Shown: positions 11,060 through 21,693 of the stretch, in pieces
Numbering within the stretch: the stretch's first letter is position 1
How the letters are laid out: each line of letters opens with the position of its first letter
Origin: Acanthosepion esculentum
Lineage: Eukaryota; Mollusca; Cephalopoda; Sepiida; Sepiidae
Reading direction: 5' to 3'
DNA length: 64,000 nt
Assembly: GCA_964036315.1 (NCBI GenBank)
Contig: OZ038507.1
Coordinates: 68,419,232 to 68,483,231, forward strand
Position numbers and translations under genes: made by a program
The notes under the pieces: generated by a model
What the model saw: only the letters and a program-made list of their open reading frames with translations
What the model was told of the DNA's origin: nothing
Databases searched by the model: none

Positions 11060-11285
11060 ATGTACACCATTTACATTATTCGGACTATTGTCTTCCTCTT
11101 TGTTGCCATATTTATCACAATGTTTCGGCCGTTGTACACTCCGGCCTTTTTCAGGTCGTTGGAATGTCGAACTGAACCCTTTAATTCGCTCACTGGGGTA
11201 AACTGTTCTAGTTCCACGTGCCATGTCGAAGGGATGTCAGTTATTAGTTATCTCCTGGTAATTCCACTCTGCAGGTTCTCCGCCG
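11060..11285 (-). repeat. Dispersed repeat with hammerhead-like core, copy 1
   Basis: Shares about 200 bp with 15020-15310, 20380-20500 and 37480-37660: 'gggttcagttcgacattcc', 'ggccggag', 'cggccgaaac', 'agatgaggac' style segments. On the minus strand a CTGAAAAA...GGCCGAAAC pattern at 11122-11153 is a degenerate form of the CTGAAGA...GAAAC core in the other copies. It may derive from a PLE terminal region, but that is inferred. Confidence 0.55.
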
Positions 11286-11328
11286 CCTAAGCCAGGTATT
11301 GAAATGGGAACAACAGTCCGAACAATGC

Positions 11329-11333
<5 letters not shown>

Positions 11334-11408
<75 letters not shown>
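11334..11408. repeat. (TA)n microsatellite followed by purine-rich tract
   Basis: TA dinucleotides. The purine-rich stretch to 11530 is an inverted relative of the TTTC block near 7.1-7.4 kb. Confidence 0.9.
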
Positions 11409-11410
<2 letters not shown>

Positions 11411-11529
11411 AACAAAAGTCCGTAATGCAAAGTAAGAAAGAAAGAAAAAAAGAAAGAAAGAAAAAGAAATATATAGAACGGAGAAAGTATATACAAAGAA
11501 AAACGGGAAAATCAAGAAAGAAAAGGAAT

Positions 11530-11983
11530 AAAAAAATATATATATATACGTATATATATGTATGTATATTTGTTTTTCTATTCCTTTTCTATTCAGTTCC
11601 TCCTTGATTTTCCCATTTTTCCAATTGTCATTTTATATCAATTTTTTTTCCAATTGTCATTTTATACCAATCTGTCCTGTCCCTAGAATTGATCTGGGAA
11701 TTTAACTGTATTGTCGACATGGGAAAAAAATCTCTTACTATAAAGGTAATTTACATTAACCAGAAAAAAGGCTTAGGCAGAAGCGCCTATCTTTTTAAAT
11801 TTGGATTTTTTTAATGTAACTATAACAACAAAGACATTTCGATTTCATTTTTGCCTTGAAAAAGTCGGAAGACGAAGCGCGTCAGCAAAATCCCATTGTC
11901 ATTTTATACCAAACTGTCTTGTCCACAGAATTGATCTGGGAATTTAGAGGCCCAAACCTTGTTCCGTGTCTAGGAACGGGTTC

Positions 11984-12020
<37 letters not shown>

Positions 12021-12429
12021 GCCTCTGTACTGGTGCCGCGGAGTTTCTCCCGTGATGCGTGTAGTCTGTGGCATTGCCTGTTCATTCTGAGGGTACACGG
12101 TTGACAGTTCCCTGGTTGCTGTTTCCGACTGGTAGTTAGGAGCCCTAACTCTTGCGTAGCGTCTTGAGCGGCCGCTCTGATCAACAGTTGCATAATATTG
12201 GGGTGTCTGTAGTGCCATGTCGCGCATGGATAGGTGTCCCTGCTGTCATCTCCGGTGGGCAACCCTGAGGCCACATTATGATTCAGGCTGTGTCAAACCC
12301 CCTCTCTGCCCGCGTCATGGGTGATAACCGTCGGCTTCCTTTAAATCAGGCCTTCTCTTTTTCCAACACCAATTACCTACATGAAGTACAAAAACCACAA
12401 ATATAAACCTAAACCAGCCTTCCAAAAAT
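11530..12429. other. Spacer with one duplicated segment
   Basis: A segment with 'ttgtcattttatacca' and 'agaattgatctgggaattta' occurs at about 11645-11712 and again at 11895-11948. A (CT)n lies at 11992-12018. The stretch 12020-12400 may be the 5' part of the following LINE, but I could not identify its reading frame with confidence. Confidence 0.5.
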
Positions 12430-12439
12430 CACCCAAACC

Positions 12440-13018
12440 TTTAAATATCTCCTTCTACAATATCTCCTTGCCTACAACCATGACTGTAAGGCCTCACTCC
12501 TCGACCTGTGTTTTACCTCCATCCCTGAGTCTTGTAGTGCCACGCAGCTCTGTCCTATCGGTAACTCCGCTCATGCTGTAGTGTCTGTTAGCATCTCACT
12601 CAGCCCCACCTCCTGTAAAGAGCCTCCTACCACCAGAACCACATCCTGCTACCAACGGGCTGACTGGGACTCGTTTCGTGACTTCCTCCGCGATGTCCCC
12701 TGGGATGCTGTATTTAAGCTCCCCACTCATGATTGTACTTCTGAGTTCTCTTCCTGGATTAAAGCCGGTATCGAAGCTTTCATCCCCTCCAGGAAATTCA
12801 AGGTCAAACCGCGCTCCTCCCCCTGGTTCACAGCTGCTTGCTCAGCCGCCATTGCCCATAGGAACCACTTCTTCCACCGTTTTCCTAGTGATATGTCCGA
12901 CTCCAATAGACGTCTATTTACCTCTGCCCGCAACGATGCCAAGTCACTATTTGCTGCTCGGATGAAGGAACGTATTGCATCCCGCAAATTTGGCTCCAAA
13001 GATTATTGGCGCCTCTGA
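12440..13018 (+). pseudogene. APE endonuclease tail and linker of LINE
   Basis: The frame reads SLLDLCFTSIPESC ... LCPIGNSAHAVVSVSI, the end of an AP-endonuclease-like domain in which LDL..TS and SDHxxV are the conserved landmarks. Here the expected aspartate of SDH is alanine (NSAH), so this copy would lack a catalytic residue even without other damage. The linker that follows (DWDSFRDFLRDVPWD, KPRSSPWFTAACSAAIAHRNHFFHRF, FGSKDYWRL) is typical of jockey-like elements and ends at TGA 13016-13018, where family members usually have tryptophan. Confidence 0.75.
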
Positions 13019-13191
13019 AAGAGCGTTCTGAACAATAACAAACCCTCCATTCCTCCCCTGTTCAATCAGTTTGAGGTCCTGACCACCTCTGAGACAATGC
13101 CGAATGCTTCGCTCGGAAGTTTTCTTCCAATTCTACGCTAGATTCTTCCGGGGTACCCTGGCCCGATTTCCCTCCCAGAACTGAGGCCCTC

Positions 13192-14508
13192 TTGGACGGA
13201 TTGCACATAACCCCGTCGTCGGTATTGGGCATTATTTCTAACTTAGATCACCACAAGGCTACTGGTGGTGACGGAATACCAGCCATTGTCCTGAAGAAAT
13301 GCGCACCTGAACTGGCGCCTGCTCTCTCTAAATTATACAACCGCTGCCTCAAGGAGTCCTGTTTTCCTGACTGCTGGAGGTCCGCAACCATTGTTCCTGT
13401 CTTTAAGAACTCTGGTGACCCCTCCGACCCTTCCAATTACCGTCCTATCAGTCTCCTACCCCTCTTCGGTAAAGTCTCAGAGGCCATTATCAACACCGAA
13501 GTGATTAAACATCTGATATCCCACGATCTGCTCTCAGACAAGCAGTATGGTTTACGCTTTGCCCGATCTACTGCCGATGTGCTTACGGCCATCACTGAAT
13601 TTGTCTACCAAGCTATCCATAATAACGGTGAAGCTCGTGCCGTGGCCCTTGACATCTCCAAAGCATTCGATAGAGTTTGGCATACCGGCCTTCTTCGCAA
13701 GCTCCAGGGTTATGGTATCACAGGTCGATTGTTTGATCTAATACAATCATTCATGTCAAACCGGGATTTGAAGGTTGTTCTCAGTGGATTCATCTCCAGC
13801 TCCTATCCCACTAACGCAGGTGTTCCTCAAGGCTCCATCCTAGGCCCTACTCTGTTCCTCATATTTATAAACGACCTTCCTGACGCCATAGACTCCCAAG
13901 TCGGCATCTACGCTGACGACACCACAATTTACTCCTGCCTCAAACACAAATCTAGTGAAGCTAACAAAGTTAACCTGGCAGCTCAAATTGAAAAGGACCT
14001 CCAATCGGTTGTGAACTGGGGCGAGAAATGGATGGTTAACTTTAACGCCTCTAAAACAAAACTGTTCTCTATTAACGACCACAAGGATCCATCCCTGCAT
14101 CCCATTAGAATGTCTGAAGACCAACTTCTCGAGAGCTCCTCTCTTCGGCTGCTCGGTCTCACGCTGTCCGCTGATCTGAGATGGAACAAATACATCGAGT
14201 CATTTGCATCATCCACCGCAAGGAAAGTTGGTTCCCTGTGCCGAGCCAGGAAATTTTTCTCCACGGAATCGATCCTCCAAGTCTATAAATCGAGCATACG
14301 CCCTTGCAGGGAGTATTGCTGCCATATATGGTCTGAGGCCCCTGCTGTTTGCCTCAGGGTTCTTGATAAGATCCAGAGACGGATAGGCAACGTGATTGGT
14401 CATTATCTGTCATCTCGTCTGCAGTCCCTCTCCCACAGACGCGATGTTGACAAATACAATCTCCAACGGTTTAAGTGTAGCGTCAATCGACATCTCCAGT
14501 TGCCTTGA
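13192..14508 (+). pseudogene. LINE reverse transcriptase, near complete
   Basis: A 438-codon open frame. Landmarks in order: DHHKATGGDGIP (about residues 19-30), NYRPISLLP (motif region 1-2), VALDISKAFDRVWH (motif A with its aspartate), AGVPQGSILGP (motif B), GIYADDTTIYSC (motif C, both aspartates present), LGLTLSADLRWNKYI (primer grip side) and LDKIQRRIGNVIG. The C-terminal portion is shortened: after SLSHRRDV it jumps to DKYNLQRFKCSVNRHLQLP, missing about 80 residues that the copy at 4284-4960 keeps. The upstream TGA and frameshift separate it from the endonuclease, so it is a remnant. Confidence 0.85.
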
Positions 14509-14717
14509 TCTATCCACTTCCCTTCTCCACATCCTTTCATTTTTCATTCCTATCTGCTCTCGCTCCAAATCTTCTGTAATCCCCTTGCCTTGATCGACCC
14601 ACTGTCTTTCTCTTTCTCCACATCCCCTCCTTTACCACTCCTATCTGCTCTTCCTCCAACCCTTCTTTAACCCCTTGCGTGATAGTGGCCTCCAGCCTTG
14701 CTTGGGGTGATACGCTT

Positions 14718-14774
<57 letters not shown>
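14718..14774. repeat. (TA)n microsatellite at LINE 3' end
   Basis: TA dinucleotides directly after the LINE 3' terminus. Confidence 0.9.
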
Positions 14775-14778
<4 letters not shown>

Positions 14779-15019
14779 CTTAAATGTTATTTTTAGTGGA
14801 TTCTTGTATTTGAGTAGACTCTCCGTTTATTTATGAAACAATATATTAATTTAACTTCGTCTACCCGTCTCAATATACGAGAAATATATGTGCTCTCCGG
14901 CAGTATTCGAACCTGTGTTACCCTAGGGGAAACCATCATTAGGTTTGGCGTGCTAAACAATGCTGAATAGTGCCTTGAAACACAGATTTTTCTCTGATTC
15001 TGGAAATAGACGTATCTGC

Positions 15020-15310
15020 TCAGTTCCGTATTCTAAAATAAACGAAGCAATTTGGAAAGAAAGGTATGAATTTTCTGTTTATTAATCCGACAGATTTTTT
15101 ACAGCGTTTCGGGCGTTGTACGCTCCGGCCTTCTTCAGGTGGTTGGAATATCGAACTGAACCCTTTATTTCGCTCGCTGGGGTAGACTGTTCTAGTTCCA
15201 CGTGCCATGTCTAATGGATGTCAGTTATCAGTTATCGTTGTGATAAATATGGCAACAAAGATGAGGATGATAGTCCGAGCAATGTAAATAGTGTACATAA
15301 TACGACATAT
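15020..15310 (-). repeat. Dispersed repeat with hammerhead-like core, copy 2
   Basis: Same family as 11060-11285. On the minus strand it reads CTGAAGA (15138-15132), a GGCC...GCCC hairpin region and GAAAC (15110-15106). The rest (14780-15020 and 15310-15560) shows no feature I can name, apart from a shared 'tcgagaaat' type segment on both sides. Confidence 0.55.
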
Positions 15311-15599
15311 CGGAAATTTAGACAGATAGATTTTTAGTACTTAAACGTTATTTTTAATGGATACTCGTATATGAGCAGACGCTCGGTTTATTTGTTAGTA
15401 TATATTTATTAGACTGACCTTGATATTCGAGAAATCTTATTAGCGAAAAATATACGCTCTTTGGTAGGTTTCATCCCTTTCTTTTTTAAATTGCTTTGTT
15501 TACGTTAGGATACGAAACTTAGCAGATATGCCTATTTCCAGAGGTGGAACAATATTAATTGTTAATACTTCTTTTCTATGTATCATATCCCGTCCGGAC

Positions 15600-16240
15600 G
15601 TTAGTGGCCATGGCTCTCCACAACTTCCTTTTCTTTGTGACTCTTAATAAGTTTTTGTCTTTTTTGTTATTTCTCCCAAACCCGTTTCCGCCATCCACAT
15701 GTTCAAGCCCATCGAGTATGACAAGCGCTGCTTCCTGTCTCTCTTTCCGGCTATCTCTCCTGTGGGTATCAGACTTTACAACTCCTTCTTTCTTGTTATA
15801 TGCACCAGAAATTTCAACTGTCTCTTCATGATGTAAGTATAAGTTTACCTTTGGCTTCCATTTTCTCTAAAACTTCGTCGTTGCTCACATGTTCGGTCCA
15901 TGGTATTCTCAGCATGCTTCTGTAGAACCACATTTCTGTTGCTTCAAGTCTCTCCTTCATGTTCCATGCATGGTATTCTCTCTTCCCGATGTTAAGTATA
16001 AGTGTCCTTTTTGTTACCATTGTCTCTAAAACTTCGTCGTTACTCACATGTTCAGTCCATGGTATTCTCAGCATGCTTCTGTAGAACCACATTTCTGTTG
16101 CTTCAAGTCTCTTTTTCTTCTTTGTCCAACTCATACAGCAGGACAGATATCACGTAACAATTAAGTACTCTTTTCCTTGTTTCTCACGAAGTTTTTCTAT
16201 TTTTTATTACTCTGCTTAGCTTTTGGAAAGCTTCTTTGGT
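15600..16240 (-). pseudogene. RTE-like LINE fragment with internal duplication
   Basis: Minus-strand translation gives LEATEMWFYRSMLRIPWTEHVSNDEVLE twice (15863-15960 and 16023-16120 on the plus strand), 159 bp apart, the same C-terminal LINE segment seen at 5649-5954. Between the copies lies the LILNIGKR segment that normally follows. Downstream toward 15600 the 3' part 'gtggccatggctctccacaac' corresponds to the LINE 3' region. It is truncated upstream, with no catalytic motif left. Confidence 0.7.
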
Positions 16241-16532
16241 TATCCTTGTGATAACATATAACTGATATCGGCGGAGAAATCCAGCTTCACCAGGCGCAAA
16301 TGCAGTTGTGATTATATTAATCCACATCTATGAGTTAAATAGCAGGATAAACTGGGCTCTCTAGCCTTGGATGGCAACCAATCTAAGAAAAGGAAAATTC
16401 TGAATATCAAACCGTGGAGAAGCCGACAGTAAACCCCTCTACTATCTTTTTCCAAAAATATTTCAAAGATAATAAAGAAAAGTGTTGAAAAAGGGGTAAA
16501 GTGTCTCCGATTTCTCAATATATATATATAAA

Positions 16533-16535
<3 letters not shown>

Positions 16536-16604
<69 letters not shown>
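16536..16604. repeat. (TA)n microsatellite
   Basis: TA dinucleotides. The preceding 16245-16535 holds no recognised gene; 'gtgtctccgatt' appears on both sides of the TA run. Confidence 0.9.
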
Positions 16605-16607
<3 letters not shown>

Positions 16608-16654
16608 AAGTGTCTCCGATTCCTCGTTTCGATCCTAGCTAGAGGCAACCGGAC

Positions 16655-16708
16655 GTCTAGCCACACTGATGAGCTGTGAAACAGCGAAACAGTCTGTCTG
16701 TGGATGAC
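16655..16708 (+). ncRNA. Hammerhead ribozyme, copy 1
   Basis: All canonical core elements are visible. The core CTGATGA is at 16666-16672. Stem II is GCTG/CAGC (16673-16676 with 16682-16685) closed by TGAAA. Then comes GAAA at 16686-16689. Stem III is ACAG/CTGT with a one-base loop (16689-16697). The cleavage triplet is GTC, with predicted cleavage after C16698. Stem I is CCACA/TGTGG (16661-16665 with 16699-16703), extended by GTC/GAC across an internal loop. This is a type I layout with a very short stem III, as described for retrozyme and PLE hammerheads. Activity is predicted, not shown. Confidence 0.85.
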
Positions 16709-16894
16709 AAAAATATTGGCTCCTGAAAAATTAATTTCGGTTGAGCTCTGTGGGTGTGAGGGGTGCATTTGTAAACAGTGACTATTAAAGCTAATATAGC
16801 ATGACTCTTCGGCAGAATTGTGTCACTGTCAGTCACTGTGTGTTTATCTAAATCTAAAAATAAAAACGCTAAAATTCACCCTCATCCCTGCAGT

Positions 16895-16962
16895 GCGCCG
16901 ACGGCTTAGTGGTAGAAGTTCCGACTGACGCCAATTCAGTCGGGTTTCGATTCTAGCTAGAG
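16895..16962 (+). promoter_or_regulatory. tRNA-like pol III promoter head upstream of hammerhead 2
   Basis: A-box-like 'ggcttagtggtagaag' (16903-16918) and B-box-like 'ggtttcgattc' (16943-16953), with spacing as in a tRNA; 'ccgactgacgccaattcagtcgg' forms an anticodon-arm-like hairpin. The head ends about 20 bp before the second ribozyme. It resembles the head of a tRNA-derived SINE. The B box has one extra T compared with the consensus. Confidence 0.65.
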
Positions 16963-16972
16963 GCAACCGGAC

Positions 16973-17026
16973 GTCTAGACACACTGATGAGCTGTGAAAC
17001 AGCGAAACAGTCTGTCTGTGGATGAC
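16973..17026 (+). ncRNA. Hammerhead ribozyme, copy 2
   Basis: Same core as copy 1: CTGATGA at 16984-16990, stem II GCTG/CAGC with loop TGAAA, GAAA at 17004-17007, stem III ACAG/CTGT with one-base loop, GTC with predicted cleavage after C17016. Stem I pairs 16980-16983 with 17017-17020 (four pairs; the fifth is A opposite G), plus GTC/GAC. The two cleavage sites are 318 nt apart in direct orientation. A (TA)n follows at 17035-17065. Confidence 0.85.
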
Positions 17027-17030
17027 AAAA

Positions 17031-17065
<35 letters not shown>

Positions 17066-17068
<3 letters not shown>

Positions 17069-18100
17069 TACGAAAAACTAGGTAATCCATATGGGTAGAC
17101 CCAAAGAGGATAAAATCCAGAGAGCTCAATGTAAATCAGAGCTAATAATTTAAATAAAAACAGACCGCTTTAAGGTTCCATATAATAAATTATTTCACCA
17201 CAGCCCTTTTAAAGGACCGCGGATCATCAGATTTTATTTCCAAAGGTTGAAACGAAAAATGAAAAGAAATTTACACATTTATGACGGGCAGTAATAAGTA
17301 AATTAACGAAGTGAGGGAGTGAGGGAGTGAAGGGGGTAGAGAGACATGATTGAGTTAGATGTAACATTTCTATTCTTTCAAATTTAAATTTTTAGAGGAA
17401 ATCCAGACATTGACACATTAAATCTGTTAACGGAAGTTATATATTGATATGGGAGGGGGATAAGTCAAAAAGGCATAAAGAGAAAGAGAGAAAGAAGTTG
17501 TGATAAAGTGTCATTAACTTTCTTTGGAATGGACGCTGTTTTTTGCTTTACTTTGAGAGTTCATAAATATTATCATTTTTTAAGTTTGAATGTTTAAACA
17601 GTCTAAAGAATTTAATTATATGTTAGTTAAAGTTTGTTTTTGTTTTTTTAATTTATTGCAAACATTTTGGGGATTTAATATGAAATAATCGATTAGAAAA
17701 ATATTCATAGAATTTACATTAAAACACTAAAATTTTATTTTCAAATATAAGTTTACTTCTAGTTGTAATTGATTATTAAGGTGATATCTCTATCAATTTA
17801 AATTTTATTCATGAGTTCAATTAGCGACTATTTTTAGATTGGTAATTTCTCTTACTTAAAATTTAGTTTTAAGTTAATATGGAGTGATATTTGAATGTAA
17901 TATTAGAGATCTTGCTCTATCATATATTGTAAACATTATTTTTCAAATGTAACAAATATAATGCGCGAAATGAGTGACATGCTTTGGCGACCATGTTCTT
18001 GTCCATACCGGCGAACGCCTCCACGGTGAAAACCTATTGTTTTTATTGCCTCTTTCGTTTTCTTTTTTGTCAAGTGTCAGATTTTTCTGCAACACCCTGT
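17066..18100. other. AT-rich spacer, nothing recognised
   Basis: No coding or RNA signal found. Only short low-complexity A/T stretches and a 'gagggagtgagggagtg' repeat near 17311. Confidence 0.4.
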
Positions 18101-18420
18101 ATATATATATGGAAATTAGTGTGACGAATAATTGATCGCCATTTCTATTCTATCCTCTATTACTATACGGTTCGCTATTGTCTATACGATTCACTATTTC
18201 TCTATACTGAACACTATACGGATTACTATTTCTTGGTTACTTTCCAAGCGCGTATTATCGAGCAAGTACTATTAGTGCGAGTGTTATTTGAAGGCGTCTG
18301 ACACCAGCATTGTTCAACGGCGTTACTATACTGCGATTACAAAGTCTCTACTACAACGAGCATTACAAAAGTGACAACGAGTATTCGTTGGCATTACAAA
18401 TGTGGCAAAAATGTTGACAT
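18100..18420. repeat. Dispersed repeat, partner of 35620-35780
   Basis: Contains 'gaaggcgtctgacaccag' and 'gtctctactacaacga' segments that recur, rearranged and partly inverted, at 35620-35780, together with the 'aattgatc.ccatttc' segment. Confidence 0.6.
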
Positions 18421-18604
18421 CACAAAAAAGGAATATTTTTTTAGCATTGGTCGCCTACGTTATAAAAGGAGAAGATCACTTCTGAAATTCAAACCACAGA
18501 GACGGCAACGTGAAATGATTGGACTGTCTTCCCCTAAGAGTTAAGGAAATCCACAAAGAATAAAGAAAAGGAATTTATGGAGAGCCATGTTAGTCTACAT
18601 CCTG

Positions 18605-19400
18605 AATGGTGATAGCTCTGAAATCAATATCGTTGAAAAAGCAACGGGTAAACATTCCACAATCTAAGAAGGGTTACAAATATCTCTGAAGTCAAAATTG
18701 TTGAGAAAGCAACGGAAAAACATTCCACAATCTCAGAAGGGTTGAAGATAGCTCTGAAGTCAAAATCGTTGAGAAAGCAACGGGAAAACAATCCACAATC
18801 TAAGAAGGGTTAAAAATAACTCTGAAGTAAAAATCGTTCAGAAAGCAACGGGAAAACAATCCACAATCTCAGAAGGGTTTAAAATAGCTCTGAAGTCAAA
18901 ACCGTTGAGAAAGCAACGGGAAAACATTCCACAATCTCAGAATGGTTACAAATAGCTCTGAAGTCAAAATTGTTGAGAAAGCAACGGGAAAACAATCCAC
19001 AATCTCAGAAGGGTTGAAGATACCTCTGAAGTCAAAATCGTTGAGAAAGCAACGGGAAATCATTCCACAATCTCAGGAGGGTTAGAAATAGCTCTGAAGT
19101 CAAAATTGTTGAGAAAGCAACGGGAAAACATTTCACAATCTCAGAAGGGTTAAAAATAGCTCTGAAGTCAAAATTCTTGTGAAAGCAACGGGAAAACATT
19201 CCACAATCTCAAAAGAGTTAAAAATAGCTCTGAAGTCAACACCGCGGAAAAGGCAACAAGAAACCAATTCACTGTCTTTTCCAGCAATTCATGAAAATTC
19301 ACATGTAATAAGAAAATGGAATGTGTGAAAAGCCATTATCGCCTACACCCTTAATGGTAAAAGATAGCTCTGAAGTCAAAACCGTTAACAAAGCAACGGA
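18605..19400. repeat. 69-bp tandem array
   Basis: About eleven units of roughly 69 bp, each with 'gctctgaagtcaaaa', 'gttgagaaagcaacgg' and 'cattccacaatctcagaa'. The last units diverge and are separated by a longer spacer near 19260-19370. There is no open frame through the array. Confidence 0.85.
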
Positions 19401-19943
19401 AAATCTTTCCGCAATCTCAGATAATAAAGAAGATGTGGAAAGCCAAAATCACTTTCGTCTTAGAGGTAAATGACATTTGCAAAAAAAAAAGCAGTCTGAT
19501 AGCTCCCTATAAACTAAGAAGAGGAAAATGTTTCTTATACGCTCCGATAAGGTTTAACAGTATTTCACGCCGTATAATACGCACTTTAAATTTTATGCTA
19601 AAGTCCATGAATAAATAAATAAATACCTATATAAACGAAACAGATTTCTTCAAAATATTTCAGTGAAAAAAACAAACCAAGTGGCATGAAATTTGAATTA
19701 AAAAAAATCTTGAAGTGCGTCGGAAAATTCATTTGAATTTAATTCACGTTCATCGGAAGCTTACAATTCCCCAAAAGTTGTTGCCATGGTAACGCGACAA
19801 ACACTTGCTCTCAGTGGCGCCAAACCATTTCCATTCGCGTGTAAAGACGCCGGTAATTGTTGGGAACGCTAATTACTTAAAAATGTGCAGGTTATAGACT
19901 ACGAACTACAGTAGATAGTTTTCGAAAAGTTTGCATACAAAAA
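19401..19943. other. Unassigned spacer
   Basis: A 61-codon open frame (19433-19618) has no recognisable family, and its start and codon pattern give no support for a gene. Nothing else was seen. Confidence 0.35.

Positions 19944-20030
<87 letters not shown>
19944..20030. repeat. (TA)n(TG)n microsatellite
   Basis: TA run changing to TG run at about 19977. Confidence 0.95.
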
Positions 20031-20032
<2 letters not shown>

Positions 20033-20238
20033 TTCCAAAAACGGACTTGAAAGGGAATGGGCTGATTTTGAAATTGGGATGTGTTCACTTTCATTAAATT
20101 CTATACGTTTAGCCATATCACATTTAGCCGAAGATGCTCTGAAACGACGGACTTGTAAACAATTTTTATATTGACCAACTGCAGAAAAGAAGATACTGGT
20201 ATGTATCAAGTAAAACAATAAAATCTTAACAAATGACC

Positions 20239-20242
<4 letters not shown>

Positions 20243-20320
<78 letters not shown>
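20243..20320. repeat. (TA)n followed by T28 run
   Basis: TA dinucleotides to 20292, then an uninterrupted T-run. Confidence 0.95.
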
Positions 20321-20326
<6 letters not shown>

Positions 20327-20379
20327 TACAGAATTGTATTATAGAAATTTGGAAAAGGTAAGACTAATTATACTTTTCA

Positions 20380-20500
20380 TCACAACGTTTCGGCAGTTGT
20401 AAACTCCGGAGCGTACAACGGCCGAAACGTTGTGATAAATATAGCAACAAAGATGAGGACAATAGCCCGAACAGTGTACATAATACATATAGACAAATAA
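20380..20500 (+). repeat. Dispersed repeat, inverted partial copies
   Basis: The 'acaacgtttcgg' segment at 20382 (minus orientation) meets its reverse 'cggccgaaacgttgt' at 20419 (plus), a short inverted junction of the family seen at 11060, 15020 and 37480. The CTGAAGA half is missing here. Confidence 0.55.
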
Positions 20501-20554
20501 ATATACGGAGTTTAGAACGGCTCATGATCAAACATTCTTTATCTGTAATACTTA

Positions 20555-20557
<3 letters not shown>

Positions 20558-20618
<61 letters not shown>

Positions 20619-20620
20619 TA

Positions 20621-20681
<61 letters not shown>
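20558..20681. repeat. (AC)n and (TA)n microsatellites
   Basis: AC repeats to 20609, then TA repeats 20627-20681. Confidence 0.95.
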
Positions 20682-20685
<4 letters not shown>

Positions 20686-20687
<2 letters not shown>

Positions 20688-20741
20688 TCCACAGAAAGAC
20701 TGTTTCACTGTATCACGGCTTTTCAATGTGGCTAGACATCC
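20686..20741 (-). ncRNA. Decayed hammerhead ribozyme
   Basis: Minus-strand sequence aligns with the 16.6-kb ribozyme: the flank 'gtctagccaca', the GAAACAGTCT segment and TGTGGATG are kept. The CTGATGA core reads ATTGAAA, stem II is disrupted and the GTC triplet is TTC. It should be inactive. A second trace of the same family lies at 20897-20930, where the flank is kept and the core is deleted. Confidence 0.6.
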
Positions 20742-20944
20742 GATTACTTCAAGCCGGGATCTCTGTCAGAGAAATACGCCAGTAGCCAGGAGAACTCAAT
20801 GCGTTAATAGCTGTAGGAGCCACTGTTTTTAAAATTACCCTTTTCTCCAGAGAGCTCAATCGTATTTCCACAGAGCATATATCTATAGTCATCCTTAGAC
20901 AGTCAGTGTGGCTAGACATACGATTGCTTCAAGCCGGGATCAAC

Positions 20945-20958
20945 TCTCTTTCTCTCTC

Positions 20959-21010
<52 letters not shown>

Positions 21011-21012
21011 GT
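20945..21012. repeat. (CT)n(TA)n microsatellite
   Basis: CT dinucleotides then TA dinucleotides. Confidence 0.9.
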
Positions 21013-21633
21013 CTATTAGTAATTAAGAGTAAAAATATTTTAAAATTGTAGTTAAATATAACGTATTCTAACCCAAACACCCCTTTTAGAAAGAATCTTT
21101 ATGTATACAAGTACGAAAAATATGCCGAAAAATAGTACCAAAAAAATTTTTGTCGTTACTAATAAAAAAAAACCCAGACGATATGCGTTTTTCGTTGTAA
21201 AATACACTCCTACCCCACCTAATCTTAACCTCTTTTTCGAACGTAATTCATAATTGATACAACAATAGTTAATAAAAATGAATACGCTACCGCCCCTTAT
21301 CTGAATGATTGGATTTCTCTGTATCCTTGGAAACAGGAAATTATGAATTTATATGTGCGTTTAAAAAATAAGTTATTCCAAAATTCGCTTGAAGATTAAA
21401 CAGAACTAATGCTTTTAATTTAATTATATAATTACATTTGAAGTTTTTAGCTTCAGTTTTTGAAACATGGTTATTACTGTGTAGCGAAAAAAACATATTT
21501 TAAATCAGTTAATTTATAATATTTATGCTTTGTAAATTTACATTGAGCACTGTTTTGTAAAAATAAAAATAAGAAATATCAATAAGAACACCATATTATA
21601 TATCTTACTGTTCTTTCTTTATATTTTTATATA

Positions 21634-21636
<3 letters not shown>
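21013..21636. repeat. AT-rich spacer with one dispersed repeat
   Basis: 21365-21510 is similar, in reverse orientation, to 36000-36135 (shared 'aagcgaattttggaa', 'ataaccatgtttca'). The rest shows nothing recognisable. Confidence 0.5.

Positions 21637-21692
<56 letters not shown>
21637..21692. repeat. (TA)n microsatellite
   Basis: TA dinucleotides. 21693-22427 holds no feature I can identify. Confidence 0.9.

Positions 21693-21693
<1 letters not shown>

Larger units (their letters stand above)
12430..14719 (+). mobile_element. Jockey-superfamily-like LINE, longest copy
   Basis: Contains the tail of an APE-type endonuclease (12440-12600), a linker, a nearly complete reverse transcriptase (13192-14508) and a 3' UTR ending 'gcttggggtgata', which merges with a (TA)n at 14718. 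Broken by a TGA at 13016, a frameshift near 13090-13150 and a deletion of about 250 bp near 14447. It is the reference for the truncated copies at 4146-5418 and 42914-43572. Confidence 0.85.
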
